A stretch of DNA of 64,000 nucleotides from UKL13-2 sp031430555 (GTDB lineage Bacteria; Pseudomonadota; Gammaproteobacteria; Burkholderiales; Usitatibacteraceae): the NCBI GenBank assembly GCA_031430555.1, contig JANPBQ010000263.1, forward strand, positions 1-64,000. The letters are read 5' to 3'. The notes under the pieces were generated by a model, which saw nothing but the letters and a program-made list of their open reading frames with translations, was not told the origin of the DNA and searched no databases. The position numbers were made by a program, and so were the translations under genes. This document shows, one piece after another, positions 18,465 through 27,228 of this stretch; the stretch's first letter is position 1, and the number at the start of each line of letters is the position of its first letter.

Positions 18465-18618
18465 ATTGATCCGGCAATTAAACATGTTGAACTGACTTCA
18501 ATTATTTCCTTCCCCCGCGTAGGCGGGGGGCCAAGTTTCGTAGCGGAATGGCAGAAAACTTGGATCCCCGCCTACGCGGGAAAGGGCGCGCTTCAACATA
18601 TTTAATTGCCGGTTCAAT
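18465..18618. repeat. Foldback repeat B
   Basis: Outer arms of 27 bases (18465-18491 and 18592-18618) match as inverted copies with two mismatches; the core contains GGCAATTAAACATGTTGAA and its partner. Inside them a second pair of arms, CCCCCGCGTAGGCGGGGG with CCAAGTTT and its complement, forms another hairpin. The nested design looks like a small non-coding mobile repeat. Confidence 0.8.
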
Positions 18619-18629
18619 AGTAGCGCCCC

Positions 18630-18770
18630 AGTGGGTACTTCTATTTACCTCACATCTCTGTCTCCCCGGCGTAGGCCGGGGCCCAATTTTGTCAATGTGT
18701 CAATGGCTTACGAAAATTGGGTACCGGCCTTCGCCGGTACGACAGGGTAAATAGAAGTACCCCAGTGATT
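18630..18770. repeat. Foldback repeat C
   Basis: Outer arms GTACTTCTATTTACC (from 18635) and GGTAAATAGAAGTAC (to about 18759) flank inner arms CCGGCGTAGGCCGGGGCCCAA and a complementary segment containing ACCGGCCTTCGCCGGT. It has the same outer-arm plus inner-palindrome plan as B but different sequence. No ORF is present. Confidence 0.8.
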
Positions 18771-18774
18771 GTCT

Positions 18775-18836
18775 CTAGCACTGGCGGGGCGTTTCAGGCA
18801 AAAGTTCCTGAAACACCGCACCAGTGCTAGAGTTTT
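18775..18836. terminator. Long hairpin upstream of ispH
   Basis: CTCTAGCACTGG and CCAGTGCTAGAG are perfect arms, extended inward by GTTTCAGG and CCTGAAAC, giving a stem of more than 20 base pairs, followed by TTTT on the plus strand. Related sequences occur near 44.08, 49.59 and 58.83 kb. It could stop transcription coming from the IS side before ispH. Confidence 0.65.
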
Positions 18837-18872
18837 ACCTCCCGAATATCGACAAAGACGAAATACCTCAAG

Positions 18873-19814
18873 ATGATCGACACTGACATTCTGCTAGCCA
18901 ATCCGCGCGGTTTTTGCGCAGGCGTTGATCGCGCCATCGAGATCGTCGAGCGCGCGCTGAAACTTCGCGGCGCACCGATCTATGTGCGCCACGAAATCGT
19001 CCACAACAAGTTTGTCGTGGACGACCTCCGCAACAAAGGCGCGATCTTCATTGAAGATCTCGCCGATGTGCCGCCGGGTGCGACGCTGGTGTTCAGTGCG
19101 CACGGCGTTTCCAAAGCGGTGCGCATCGAAGCCGCCAAACGCGGCTTCAGCGTGTTCGATGCAACCTGTCCGCTGGTCAAAAAGGTTCACGTCGAAGTGA
19201 TGAAACGCCGCAACGAGGGCTTTGAGATCATCATGATTGGCCACGATGGCCATCCCGAAGTGGAAGGTACGATGGGTCAATCCGAAGCGGGAATGTATCT
19301 GGTCGAAACTGCGGACGATGTCGCTAAGTTGGGCATTCCTGAGGGAACGCGTTTGACGTACGTTTCGCAAACGACGTTGTCGGTGGATGACTGCCAAATC
19401 GTCATCGACGCGCTGAAGAAAAAATTTCCGCAAATCGTCGGGCCGAAACAGGACGATATTTGCTACGCAACGCAGAATCGGCAAGACGCCGTCAAATTCA
19501 TGGCGCCGCAGGTGGATCTGGTGATCGTGGTCGGCTCGCGCTCAAGCTCGAACACCAACCGGCTTCGGGAACTGGCGAGCCTGTTGGGCTGCGAGACACA
19601 TCAAGTGGATTGCGCAGACGAAATTCAACTCGACTGGATCAAGGGAAAAAAGCGCATCGGCGTCACCTCGGGCGCGTCGGCCCCCGAGGTGTTGGTGCGC
19701 GACGTCATCGGCCATTTGAAAACGCTCGGCGCGGCAAGCGTGCGTGAACTCGACGGAATCACCGAGAACATTACATTTCCATTGCCGTCGGGATTGAGCC
19801 GGGCAAAAGTTTAG
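18873..19814 (+). CDS. ispH: 4-hydroxy-3-methylbut-2-enyl diphosphate reductase
   Basis: IspH makes IPP and DMAPP in the last step of the MEP isoprenoid pathway, using a [4Fe-4S] cluster. The 313-residue protein has cluster cysteines at Cys15 (PRGFCAGVDRA), Cys99 (DATCPLVKKVH) and Cys197 (DICYATQNRQ), plus the catalytic region HDGHPEVEGTMGQ and SGASAPE. It normally belongs to the lspA operon; here about 2.1 kb of IS and repeats lie upstream, so it needs its own promoter, perhaps in the short gap after the hairpin ending at 18836. Confidence 0.97.
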   Translation: MIDTDILLANPRGFCAGVDRAIEIVERALKLRGAPIYVRHEIVHNKFVVDDLRNKGAIFIEDLADVPPGATLVFSAHGVSKAVRIEAAKRGFSVFDATCPLVKKVHVEVMKRRNEGFEIIMIGHDGHPEVEGTMGQSEAGMYLVETADDVAKLGIPEGTRLTYVSQTTLSVDDCQIVIDALKKKFPQIVGPKQDDICYATQNRQDAVKFMAPQVDLVIVVGSRSSSNTNRLRELASLLGCETHQVDCADEIQLDWIKGKKRIGVTSGASAPEVLVRDVIGHLKTLGAASVRELDGITENITFPLPSGLSRAKV

Positions 19815-19838
19815 TTTTCGCATCGAGTCGCCACATAA

Positions 19839-19866
19839 AATCGGGGCCGCATATGCGGCCCCGATT
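19839..19866. terminator. Bidirectional terminator between ispH and pilY1
   Basis: AATCGGGGCCGC and GCGGCCCCGATT form a perfect 12-bp stem with loop ATAT. It sits in the gap between two convergent genes, close to the end of each. Confidence 0.8.
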
Positions 19867-19893
19867 CATTGCTGCGAAGTATCCTGATGACGA

Positions 19894-22800
19894 TCACTCG
19901 TCCTTGACTTCATACCAGTAAGTCCGGTAACGGGCATCAAACGCGCTGCCACCGGGATTCTTAACGCGCGTGCCCAAAAGAATACCAGCGCCGGGTCTTA
20001 GCGTGCCGCCCCCCGCCGTGGTGGTGTCAACGACGACAAACACTGGGGAGGGTATGAAGCCGCCGCCCGTCAGCACTGTGCTGCGCTCTTCACCTTTTGG
20101 CGGTTCGCCGCTGACGTAGTTGATGAAGTACGAACGCGCATCACCCAAATTGTTGCATTCGGTATCAAGATTGTTGCGCGGCGTATGCGTATTGATCGCG
20201 GTAAAGCCGGCCGCGGTGGTCGCGGTACCGACCACTTTTTCGCCTGTGTTCTCCAGCCGCAATACCCAGCCGCGCGCATCGGCGATCTTCGACGCATCCG
20301 TGGTCGCGTAATTGCTGCCATTGGCGGCTTCACCACTAAGAATGTCGTAGAGCATCTTCGGCGAGCTCGTGTCCTGCGCCGGGTCCTTGATCACGGCAAG
20401 CCCGCCCAGTGCACTGCCGTCCAGGCCGACTGAACGATCCTTGAACATGTACACGCGGTTTTTCACGTTATAGGCTGCATACGTGTCCGTTGGCTTTTCG
20501 CGGTCACCGCTGCCGATGATGATGGCGTAGAACTCGCCGTTCTTGTCCTTGCCGCGCACCACGCTCGGCGCAAACAGGAATTTGCGCGCATCGACGCCGG
20601 TTGCGGCGATGGAGGCAATTTGCCAGATCTTCCATTTGTTCTTGTCTGGATCCGACACATCCACCCGCCAAACATTGCCGCCGGTATCGGCCGCGTAAAT
20701 CCAGTCAGTGGTTCCGTCCGCGTTCGCGTCCACCGGATAGATGTCGGCGACGACGCTATTGGAAATGAGCCTGTCGAGATTACCGGCGACATTCCCCGCG
20801 CCAAACTCCCGAAGCACGTCCCCCGTCACCGCATCGACCACGTAAATGCGGTTGCCGATCGTTGCCGCAACCTGTGGTTCGACATCATCCGCGGCGGTGC
20901 TGTAGCCACCGCCGAAAATCAGCACCGGATTCGCATTCCCAGGGACTTTCGCCGATGTCGGTTGCGACCAGGTTTGTCCAAGATTTCCATATCCGGTATC
21001 GCATCCCGTTGAGCCCGTGGGATTGGGACAGCCCTTCTTCCACATCAACAGCGGAGTTGTCTTGTTGGTAACATTGAACGCGTAAATATAGCGTCCACCG
21101 CGCCGCATCGTCGGATAAATGTAGGCCTTCTCAAGTATTCCGTCTTTGTTGGCGTCCTCGGTGTAAAAGCCGATGGGGCCGTCAAAGAAATAGCTGCGCG
21201 GCGTGAACGGCGCGACGGTACCGTAGGAGGGATCCTGGGTGATCAATCGGCCGAGTTTTGGCAGGAATTCTTTTGCAACGAACGACCATATTTCCTGCCC
21301 ATCGGAGGCAGCCCCGCTCTTGTTACCCGACACGGCATGAAATGCGCCATCGTTGGAGCCGTAATACACAACCACGTCGTCGGCACTGCCCGTGAAGTAA
21401 TTGATAACGAGAGGGCGCGAATGCAGCACGTCGCCGTGAATTGAGGAACGCACGTCGGTTGAAACACCATTGCCGTTCTCGTCTTCGTAATTATCCGCAC
21501 CTCGCATCCAGTTGACCAAGGTCGTCTTGTCAAACGCTGCGCTCGTGGCCACAATGGTCCCGGTTGCCGGTGTGACAGGACCGACCGTGACCGTGAATGT
21601 AAATTTGTCGGCCGCCGTTACCGTGACCATCTTGGTGCCGTTGTATCCGGCTTCGTTGGCACCAGAGAGCGTTGCCGAAAATGTGCCTGTAAGGCCGTGA
21701 TTGACCAACGTTGTCGCCGTCGCGAGCGTACCGACCCGGGTGATTGAGGTCACCGCCTTGGTAGAGCCGCCGCCATCGGCCTTGATGATTCCGGTCGCGG
21801 GCGATGCAGGAGTCTCGACCATCGTAAAGCAGAAATAACGCCCGACCGGGCTGCCCGCGCCGGCGCAAGCGGCACCCAGGCCGGTGATCACGTATGCGCC
21901 GTTGTAACCCGCCGTCGTGACGCCACTGATGGTGACCGCGGCGCCAACGATGAATGCCGCCGGCGTATTGGCGCTCAACCGAACCAGCGCAGTGGTGCCA
22001 CTACGTGTCAAGGTTGAAATCACGGTCGTGGTCACGCCGACTTTGGCCGCCGGCGACGCGCCTAGCACAGCGGGGCTTGTTGGCCCGACAATCACTGAAT
22101 ACGAAAAGGTTGTGGCCGTTAGCAGCGTAATGGCATAGGTTCCGTTGTATTCCGCCTGGGTGGCACCGGTCATGCTGACCATTTGTCCATTGGTAAAGCC
22201 GTGCGCGGCAGCAGTAGTGACCGTGGCAATACTGCCCACACGGGTAATCGACGTCACGTTTATTGGAGCACCCGGCAAGGCAACATTGATCAAGCCGGAA
22301 GCAGGCGTCAGCGGGGTTTCTGCAACGGTAATGAAGAAAGAAGTGGCGTTAATCAATCCCAGCGAAAATGTGCCGTTGTATTCCGGCTGAGTTGCACCGG
22401 AGATCACCACATTCTGCCCGTCAGTAAATCCGTGCGCGGCGGCGGTTGTTGCGGTGGCCACGTTGCCTACGCGGGTCAGCGAGGTGACGGACGCTGTCAA
22501 CCCACCGCCCAACGCCGCGTCGGTAATCCCCGCATTGGCGTTGTCGAAATTCTCCAACGTCGTGGTGCACGACATGCAGGTGTACATTTTTCGGGTAGTC
22601 TGCGAGGTCGCAAAAGTCTGGCGCAATTTCTGCGCAGCGCCGCCTTTTTCGACGAACTCACCATCGGGCAGGTCAAACGCGCCACCCGAACCATCAGGAG
22701 AGAAGCTCCAGAAACCGGTGTCTGTCGCGGGTTTGTTTGTCCAAAAACTCACCGCATCGGGAATCACGAACCCGGTGACATCGTTCTCCACTTTCTGGTT

Positions 22801-23922
22801 CAACGCGTCGGCCAGGAACAAATTGTTGCTGCTGTCGAACAACAGCTTGTATTGTTTGAGATTGCCCTGCCAGCGTGGCGAACGGAACGCGTCAGGCCGG
22901 AATACGCCCATGAATACCTGGTTCAGGTAGGTGCCGCGGGTGGTAACCGACACTGGCAGCGACGCCGACGCGAACTGGCTATTGACCGATTGGATCTGAT
23001 TGAAAATGCGCTCCAGCGCGGCTTTCAAGCGGGCGATGGTATCGGCGCGAATATAGAGCCCCTTGCCCTGCAGAGCCATACTTTCAAGAAGCGATGAAAA
23101 CCCCGGACCTTGCCCGGTGCTGCTGGGGCCTACGTCGACGGTAAAGGTCGTCACGCATTGCTTGCCTTTTAGCGTAGCGTTCAAATCTTTGCCATAGAGA
23201 AATCGCGCCCACTCGTCGGCGATGTTGTCTTGTGAGCTGCTCGGTGACAGGGGAATGGTCGTCGTATTGCCCCCCAATCCCGACAGGAAATTAGTAGAGG
23301 TTGTGGTGTCGCTGTTGTTGTCCTGCACCGGGCCATTGCCAATCATTATCAGAAAATTCTTGGCGCAACCGTTGCCACCGATTGGCGATGTATAAGGCCC
23401 CGCCGCCGGATCCTGCTTAACCTTGCCGGTGCCCGCGTACGCGGCGGCACCCTTGAAATACTGGTGAACCTCGTACATCGACAGCCCCAACTTGCCGCCA
23501 TTGCTTTTATCGTTGTTGCTGTCGAGCGACAGGATCAGATTCGACAATGCGGTCCGGTTGGTCAGGTTCATGTTCTTCACCGCCGAGCGAACATAACCGC
23601 CGTCGGGGCCGGAGTTGCCTGCGCCGGTCTCAGAGTACATCATCATGCCTACATTGAATCGGTCATCCAAGCCCAAAAAAGTTGCGGCCAGCGCGGCTTT
23701 TTCGGCGGCGAATTTGGTACTGCCGTCGAAGCTCTGACTCCAGTTGGCGGTGTTGTCGAGCAGAATCAGCACATTCGGACGCTCGGCCGGCGTATCGATC
23801 TTGGTGCTGTACAACTCGATATCCTCGGCCAATCCGAGCCCCGTCCAGGATGCCAACGCGAGCGCGGCGACGCAGCCGGCGGCGCGCCGCAATGGCAACT
23901 TTGAAATCAATTTGTGAATCAT
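19894..23922 (-). CDS. pilY1: PilY1-like type IV pilus tip-associated protein
   Basis: This 1342-residue exported protein ends the minor-pilin operon. The ATG at 23922 has AAGGAG six bases upstream, and a signal peptide ends GLGLAED. An N-terminal von Willebrand A-like region starts NVLILLDNTANWS, a loose version of the DxSxS metal site. The C-terminal half is the PilY1 beta-propeller, with a calcium-loop-like DANADGTTD near residue 1065. Between them, residues about 477-794 hold four related modules with the pattern AAHGFTxGQxVxISGATxxxYNG, like E1_FCCH-type repeats. PilY1 proteins promote pilus extension, adhesion and surface sensing. The repeat insertion may lengthen the adhesin, which is inference. 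Confidence 0.92.
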   Translation of the reverse strand: MIHKLISKLPLRRAAGCVAALALASWTGLGLAEDIELYSTKIDTPAERPNVLILLDNTANWSQSFDGSTKFAAEKAALAATFLGLDDRFNVGMMMYSETGAGNSGPDGGYVRSAVKNMNLTNRTALSNLILSLDSNNDKSNGGKLGLSMYEVHQYFKGAAAYAGTGKVKQDPAAGPYTSPIGGNGCAKNFLIMIGNGPVQDNNSDTTTSTNFLSGLGGNTTTIPLSPSSSQDNIADEWARFLYGKDLNATLKGKQCVTTFTVDVGPSSTGQGPGFSSLLESMALQGKGLYIRADTIARLKAALERIFNQIQSVNSQFASASLPVSVTTRGTYLNQVFMGVFRPDAFRSPRWQGNLKQYKLLFDSSNNLFLADALNQKVENDVTGFVIPDAVSFWTNKPATDTGFWSFSPDGSGGAFDLPDGEFVEKGGAAQKLRQTFATSQTTRKMYTCMSCTTTLENFDNANAGITDAALGGGLTASVTSLTRVGNVATATTAAAHGFTDGQNVVISGATQPEYNGTFSLGLINATSFFITVAETPLTPASGLINVALPGAPINVTSITRVGSIATVTTAAAHGFTNGQMVSMTGATQAEYNGTYAITLLTATTFSYSVIVGPTSPAVLGASPAAKVGVTTTVISTLTRSGTTALVRLSANTPAAFIVGAAVTISGVTTAGYNGAYVITGLGAACAGAGSPVGRYFCFTMVETPASPATGIIKADGGGSTKAVTSITRVGTLATATTLVNHGLTGTFSATLSGANEAGYNGTKMVTVTAADKFTFTVTVGPVTPATGTIVATSAAFDKTTLVNWMRGADNYEDENGNGVSTDVRSSIHGDVLHSRPLVINYFTGSADDVVVYYGSNDGAFHAVSGNKSGAASDGQEIWSFVAKEFLPKLGRLITQDPSYGTVAPFTPRSYFFDGPIGFYTEDANKDGILEKAYIYPTMRRGGRYIYAFNVTNKTTPLLMWKKGCPNPTGSTGCDTGYGNLGQTWSQPTSAKVPGNANPVLIFGGGYSTAADDVEPQVAATIGNRIYVVDAVTGDVLREFGAGNVAGNLDRLISNSVVADIYPVDANADGTTDWIYAADTGGNVWRVDVSDPDKNKWKIWQIASIAATGVDARKFLFAPSVVRGKDKNGEFYAIIIGSGDREKPTDTYAAYNVKNRVYMFKDRSVGLDGSALGGLAVIKDPAQDTSSPKMLYDILSGEAANGSNYATTDASKIADARGWVLRLENTGEKVVGTATTAAGFTAINTHTPRNNLDTECNNLGDARSYFINYVSGEPPKGEERSTVLTGGGFIPSPVFVVVDTTTAGGGTLRPGAGILLGTRVKNPGGSAFDARYRTYWYEVKDE

Positions 23923-24014
23923 GATTACTCCTTCAGAAATTCTGTTGTCGGCCGTGTAGATCAAACAATTCTCGGCGGCAGATCTAAATCAATTTGAAAT
24001 ATGGCGCATCACAA

Positions 24015-24470
24015 TCAAGCGCAACCCGTGCCCTTTTTCATGATCATCTTTACACCTTGCCGCAACGCAACTTTCGCGCCGGTAACGGTATCCGTGACCG
24101 ATGCACCGATCTCCCAGCGCGTGTCGTCGGGACTCACGGGGCTGTTTACATCGTAGCCATCGGCGGTCGCGGCACCGGCACACTGCGGCGCGGTCACAGA
24201 GACACTTTGACCCTGTATGGTTATCGTTGCGGCGGCAGGTGTATAGAACGAGGCCGACGAAGAAATCTTTTGCTCGATTGCCGCTTGCGCAAGACTGACG
24301 GCAAAATTACGGCTTTGCATGTTGCCTACCGCGCGAAACGATAGCGAGGTCCCGTTGACCGCCGCGATGCCGAGAATGGTCAGAATGACCAGAAACATGA
24401 GCGCCATCACCAACACGGTGCCGGATTGCCGGTACCTCATTGGGTAAGGCGGATGTGAATGCGAAATCAC
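24015..24470 (-). CDS. pilX: Minor pilin PilX-like
   Basis: The product has 151 residues with a short basic leader, then QSGTVLVMALMFLVILTILGIAAV, the PilX N-terminal hydrophobic segment, and an FRAVGNMQSRNFAVSLAQAA stretch. It lacks the usual Glu at position 5 of the mature pilin. The GTG at 24470 overlaps the pilW stop as GTGA; an ATG at 24440 (MRYRQSGT) is a possible alternative. PilX takes part in assembling the minor-pilin complex primed for pilus growth with PilV, PilW, FimT and PilY1. Confidence 0.88.
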   Translation of the reverse strand: MISHSHPPYPMRYRQSGTVLVMALMFLVILTILGIAAVNGTSLSFRAVGNMQSRNFAVSLAQAAIEQKISSSASFYTPAAATITIQGQSVSVTAPQCAGAATADGYDVNSPVSPDDTRWEIGASVTDTVTGAKVALRQGVKMIMKKGTGCA

Positions 24471-25603
24471 GATGGAATCTCCCGGCGCATCGCCAAATTT
24501 TCTATGCGGATCAACGTATTGAATACGTGACGTTTGTAGCCGTCATTCTTAGCGGCAATATTGCGCGTGCCCAGCACATAAGACTTTGCATCGACTTGGC
24601 CCGGAGAAACATCGACACTTCGAGAAAGGACAAAAATGCGCGCCGCGACGACGTTTGCCCACTCACCCATATCTGCTGGTATGTCGACAAATTTGTCCGG
24701 CGAGCCATAACCGACCACATCGCTGCTCGGCGAGGTATCGACGCCCATTTGGATCGCGAGATTCTCAATGCCTTCCACCAGCGGCTCAAGCACAAAGCCG
24801 CCGACACCCAACGACAGTCGCTTCAGCGTTGGCAGCGTATCCGCCTTCGAGCCGGAACAGACATTGCACGGGCTGATGAAGAACACCGAAATATGCAATT
24901 GATTGATCGCGCCCGCCGTAAAACCCGCGCAGGTCCCGGTGGCGTTCTTGGCGATCGTTGCGGTGGGACACAAGCGATCGGCAGATGCCGCCGGTTTCAC
25001 CGCACGGCACATCTGCGTCGGTGTGCCGTCCGCCTTGGTTACGCCAAACGTGAAACCTCCCGCACCGGTTTGCACTTCGTACTCGCTCGGCTTGGGCCGG
25101 GTCTGCACGTAAAACGCACCCACCGTCGGGCTGGGATGGGGCGAGCCGGCACCGCAAACAGGAATCGTATCTGTTCGGCGCACGACGATAATGTCGGTTC
25201 CGGTCAGTACCAGTGGCCCTGAACCACACCCCGCCAATGCCGTCGACGACGCGCCGCTTACGGTCTGAATGGGCATTGACATGGCGGTCTGCAAATCCGC
25301 AGGAACAACGGTGTTGCATAACGGCGGCGCGGCGGCAGGCGTACCCAGGACATCGCCGTAGTCCCCGTAAAAACCGGCCAGTTTGATTTCATCACGCAAT
25401 ATTGAGACGGCGATGCGGCCATTCTCAATCTGCGCATTCGCTCGTTCAACTTCGCGGTTGGCCGCGCTGGTGTTGAAAAGCAATGTGCTTAGCGACGCCA
25501 TCACGATCAATCCCAGCGTCATGGCGATCATGAATTCGATGATCGAGAATCCGCGCTCATCGCGACCAGCGTATATTTGATTCATGCGTTGTCCGGTTTG
25601 CAT
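24467..25603 (-). CDS. pilW: Minor pilin PilW-like
   Basis: The product (378 residues) has a prepilin leader ending at DERG, then FSIIEFMIAMTLGLIVMAS, the cleavable hydrophobic N-terminus with Glu5. The rest is a soluble domain with several cysteines (VCSGSKADTL, CNTVVP). It begins ten bases after pilV from the ATG at 25603; an ATG at 25585 is also possible. Its position between pilV and pilX and its length fit PilW. Confidence 0.88.
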   Translation of the reverse strand: MQTGQRMNQIYAGRDERGFSIIEFMIAMTLGLIVMASLSTLLFNTSAANREVERANAQIENGRIAVSILRDEIKLAGFYGDYGDVLGTPAAAPPLCNTVVPADLQTAMSMPIQTVSGASSTALAGCGSGPLVLTGTDIIVVRRTDTIPVCGAGSPHPSPTVGAFYVQTRPKPSEYEVQTGAGGFTFGVTKADGTPTQMCRAVKPAASADRLCPTATIAKNATGTCAGFTAGAINQLHISVFFISPCNVCSGSKADTLPTLKRLSLGVGGFVLEPLVEGIENLAIQMGVDTSPSSDVVGYGSPDKFVDIPADMGEWANVVAARIFVLSRSVDVSPGQVDAKSYVLGTRNIAAKNDGYKRHVFNTLIRIENLAMRREIPS

Positions 25604-25612
25604 TTTCTTGAC

Positions 25613-26191
25613 CTACGTAAGCTTGCCGACGCGAAACTGCGTGAATACAAACCGCCGCTGCGATTCATCGGGATACAGCCCCGCTCCGCAGGGCACGCTG
25701 ATAGGCGGAGAAAAGCCCCCTGATTGCGATTGCCACACCACGGAAACGGTATAGATGCCAGTGTCGGCGGCACTCGGTAATTCGGTCGCTGCATCGTAAG
25801 ATATGCATCCGCGCGCGCCAATCATGGCGCCGACATTCGCGGCACCGCTTTTTTCCGCAGCACCAAGTAACGACTGCGCCCATGCCTGGCAATCGGCATC
25901 AGCTGAAAGTCCACACGTGGCCGAACTTCCGGTGCCCAGATAACCGCTGCCAAGGTCGTAGGAGCGCGCACTCTTGCGATTGACATTTATCCGGTCAACC
26001 ATGTCTTGCATCAACAATATTGCCTGCGAACGTTGGAAGGACTCCTGAACAGAACGGGTTGCCACCAATTGCAAGGCGGCCATACCCAACAATCCGATCG
26101 CCAATATCATCACCGCGACCAATATTTCAAGCAATGAAAAGCCGCGCGACTTGGCTGGCGCAGGTTTTACACTTCTTCTCAACGTATGCAT
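25613..26191 (-). CDS. pilV: Minor pilin PilV-like
   Basis: From the ATG at 26191 this protein has 192 residues with a leader ending KSRG and the pilin segment FSLLEILVAVMILAIGLLGMAALQL, the standard PilV N-terminus. The start codon overlaps the fimT stop (TGATG) and AAAGGGG lies about seven bases upstream; an ATG six bases earlier is an alternative. It is part of the same-strand minor-pilin operon. Confidence 0.9.
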   Translation of the reverse strand: MHTLRRSVKPAPAKSRGFSLLEILVAVMILAIGLLGMAALQLVATRSVQESFQRSQAILLMQDMVDRINVNRKSARSYDLGSGYLGTGSSATCGLSADADCQAWAQSLLGAAEKSGAANVGAMIGARGCISYDAATELPSAADTGIYTVSVVWQSQSGGFSPPISVPCGAGLYPDESQRRFVFTQFRVGKLT

Positions 26192-26688
26192 CAGCATGCC
26201 CCTTTCTTGCTGCTCGCGATTCCCGTGAGGCCGAGCGTGATGCAGCTTCTTTCCGGCGAAGTTCCGGTTGGGTCTGCGACCTCCAGCGTCACCGGCGCAT
26301 TGGCGACGCGGCCCGTTTGCGTGAAAGAAATCGAAAAAGTACCGCCGGGAACCGGTGTTACTCCCACGCGTTTTACGGCACTTTGCGTGCGCAGGACGGT
26401 CGCACCAAACGCGACTTGCGAGCCTTTGTTCCAATCGCCCGCAACCGCGTTCACTTGTACAGTAGCGTTGCGTTTCAAGGCCTCGCTTCGAGCAAAAATC
26501 ATTTGCGAAACGAGTTCAAACGAAACGCTTCGCACCTCCATATTCACCAGCAGGAATTGAAAGCTTGGCACTGCTAGTCCCGCAAGCACCGCGCCAATCG
26601 CGACGGTGATAAGGAGTTCGACCAGCGTAAACCCGCGGGCACGCCGGAATGATCGCTTCTTGGCGGCAGGCTTTAGGGTCATTTCCAT
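26191..26688 (-). CDS. fimT: Pseudopilin FimT/GspH family
   Basis: The product has 165 residues. The leader RRARG precedes FTLVELLITVAIGAVLAGLAVPSF, the type IV pilin N-terminus, and the C-terminal part follows the GspH/FimT pattern RSEALKRNATVQV and GRVANAP. FimT has been linked to DNA uptake and minor-pilin complexes in relatives. It overlaps pilE upstream by 10 bp and pilV downstream by one base, so translation is likely coupled. Confidence 0.9.
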   Translation of the reverse strand: MEMTLKPAAKKRSFRRARGFTLVELLITVAIGAVLAGLAVPSFQFLLVNMEVRSVSFELVSQMIFARSEALKRNATVQVNAVAGDWNKGSQVAFGATVLRTQSAVKRVGVTPVPGGTFSISFTQTGRVANAPVTLEVADPTGTSPERSCITLGLTGIASSKKGAC

Positions 26689-27104
26689 TTGTTTGCAGGT
26701 GCTTTCACGCCTTGATAATCAAGCGTTAAATTGCCGTCGCTTGCCTGTGGACCGATCGCAGTAGCGGTAATCGTGTACGTTGGGGGTGCCGCATTGGTGG
26801 CGATGGTGATCGTGTACCAGGCGTCCGTCTCCGTGGTGCCGACCTTCAATGCCGGCACCGTCGCCGCATAAACTCTCGCTTCCAACAAATACTGTTCCTG
26901 TTTGGTCGCGATCGACTGCATGATCGCCTGAACGCTCGCTCGGCGGCCTTTCTTAACCTGATCTTGGTACGATGGATAAGCGATCGCCGCGAGCACCCCA
27001 ATAATGGCAACCACGATCATTAATTCAATGAGCGTAAAGCCCCGTTGAATGCAATTGTTGAACTGAAGTTGCGCAGTTAGCGCAGGGAGTGAATTTGTTC
27101 GCAT
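26679..27104 (-). CDS. pilE: Type IV pilin PilE-like
   Basis: This 141-residue pilin has leader CIQRG followed by FTLIELMIVVAIIGVLAAIAYPSYQDQVKK in pieces, and a short globular domain. The first gene of the cluster, it has AGAGG a few bases before its ATG. The small size and operon position suggest a minor pilin of PilE type rather than the main pilin; the sequence alone cannot decide. The cluster order pilE-fimT-pilV-pilW-pilX-pilY1 differs from the usual one, where pilE comes last. Confidence 0.9.
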   Translation of the reverse strand: MRTNSLPALTAQLQFNNCIQRGFTLIELMIVVAIIGVLAAIAYPSYQDQVKKGRRASVQAIMQSIATKQEQYLLEARVYAATVPALKVGTTETDAWYTITIATNAAPPTYTITATAIGPQASDGNLTLDYQGVKAPANKWK

Positions 27105-27228
27105 TTTTTTTGCCTCTCAAACGATTATTGTGCATGCAATGCTGCGCCCACAATCTACCCCGACCGGCGGCGAAAGCAGACCGACACACGGCAGCGGAAC
27201 GGGAAAGTCAACTGCTACCATTGCCGCC

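Noticed and set aside
22183..23097. Plus-strand frame of 304 codons opposite pilY1
   Set aside because: No domain or start signal; pilY1 on the minus strand explains the open frame.
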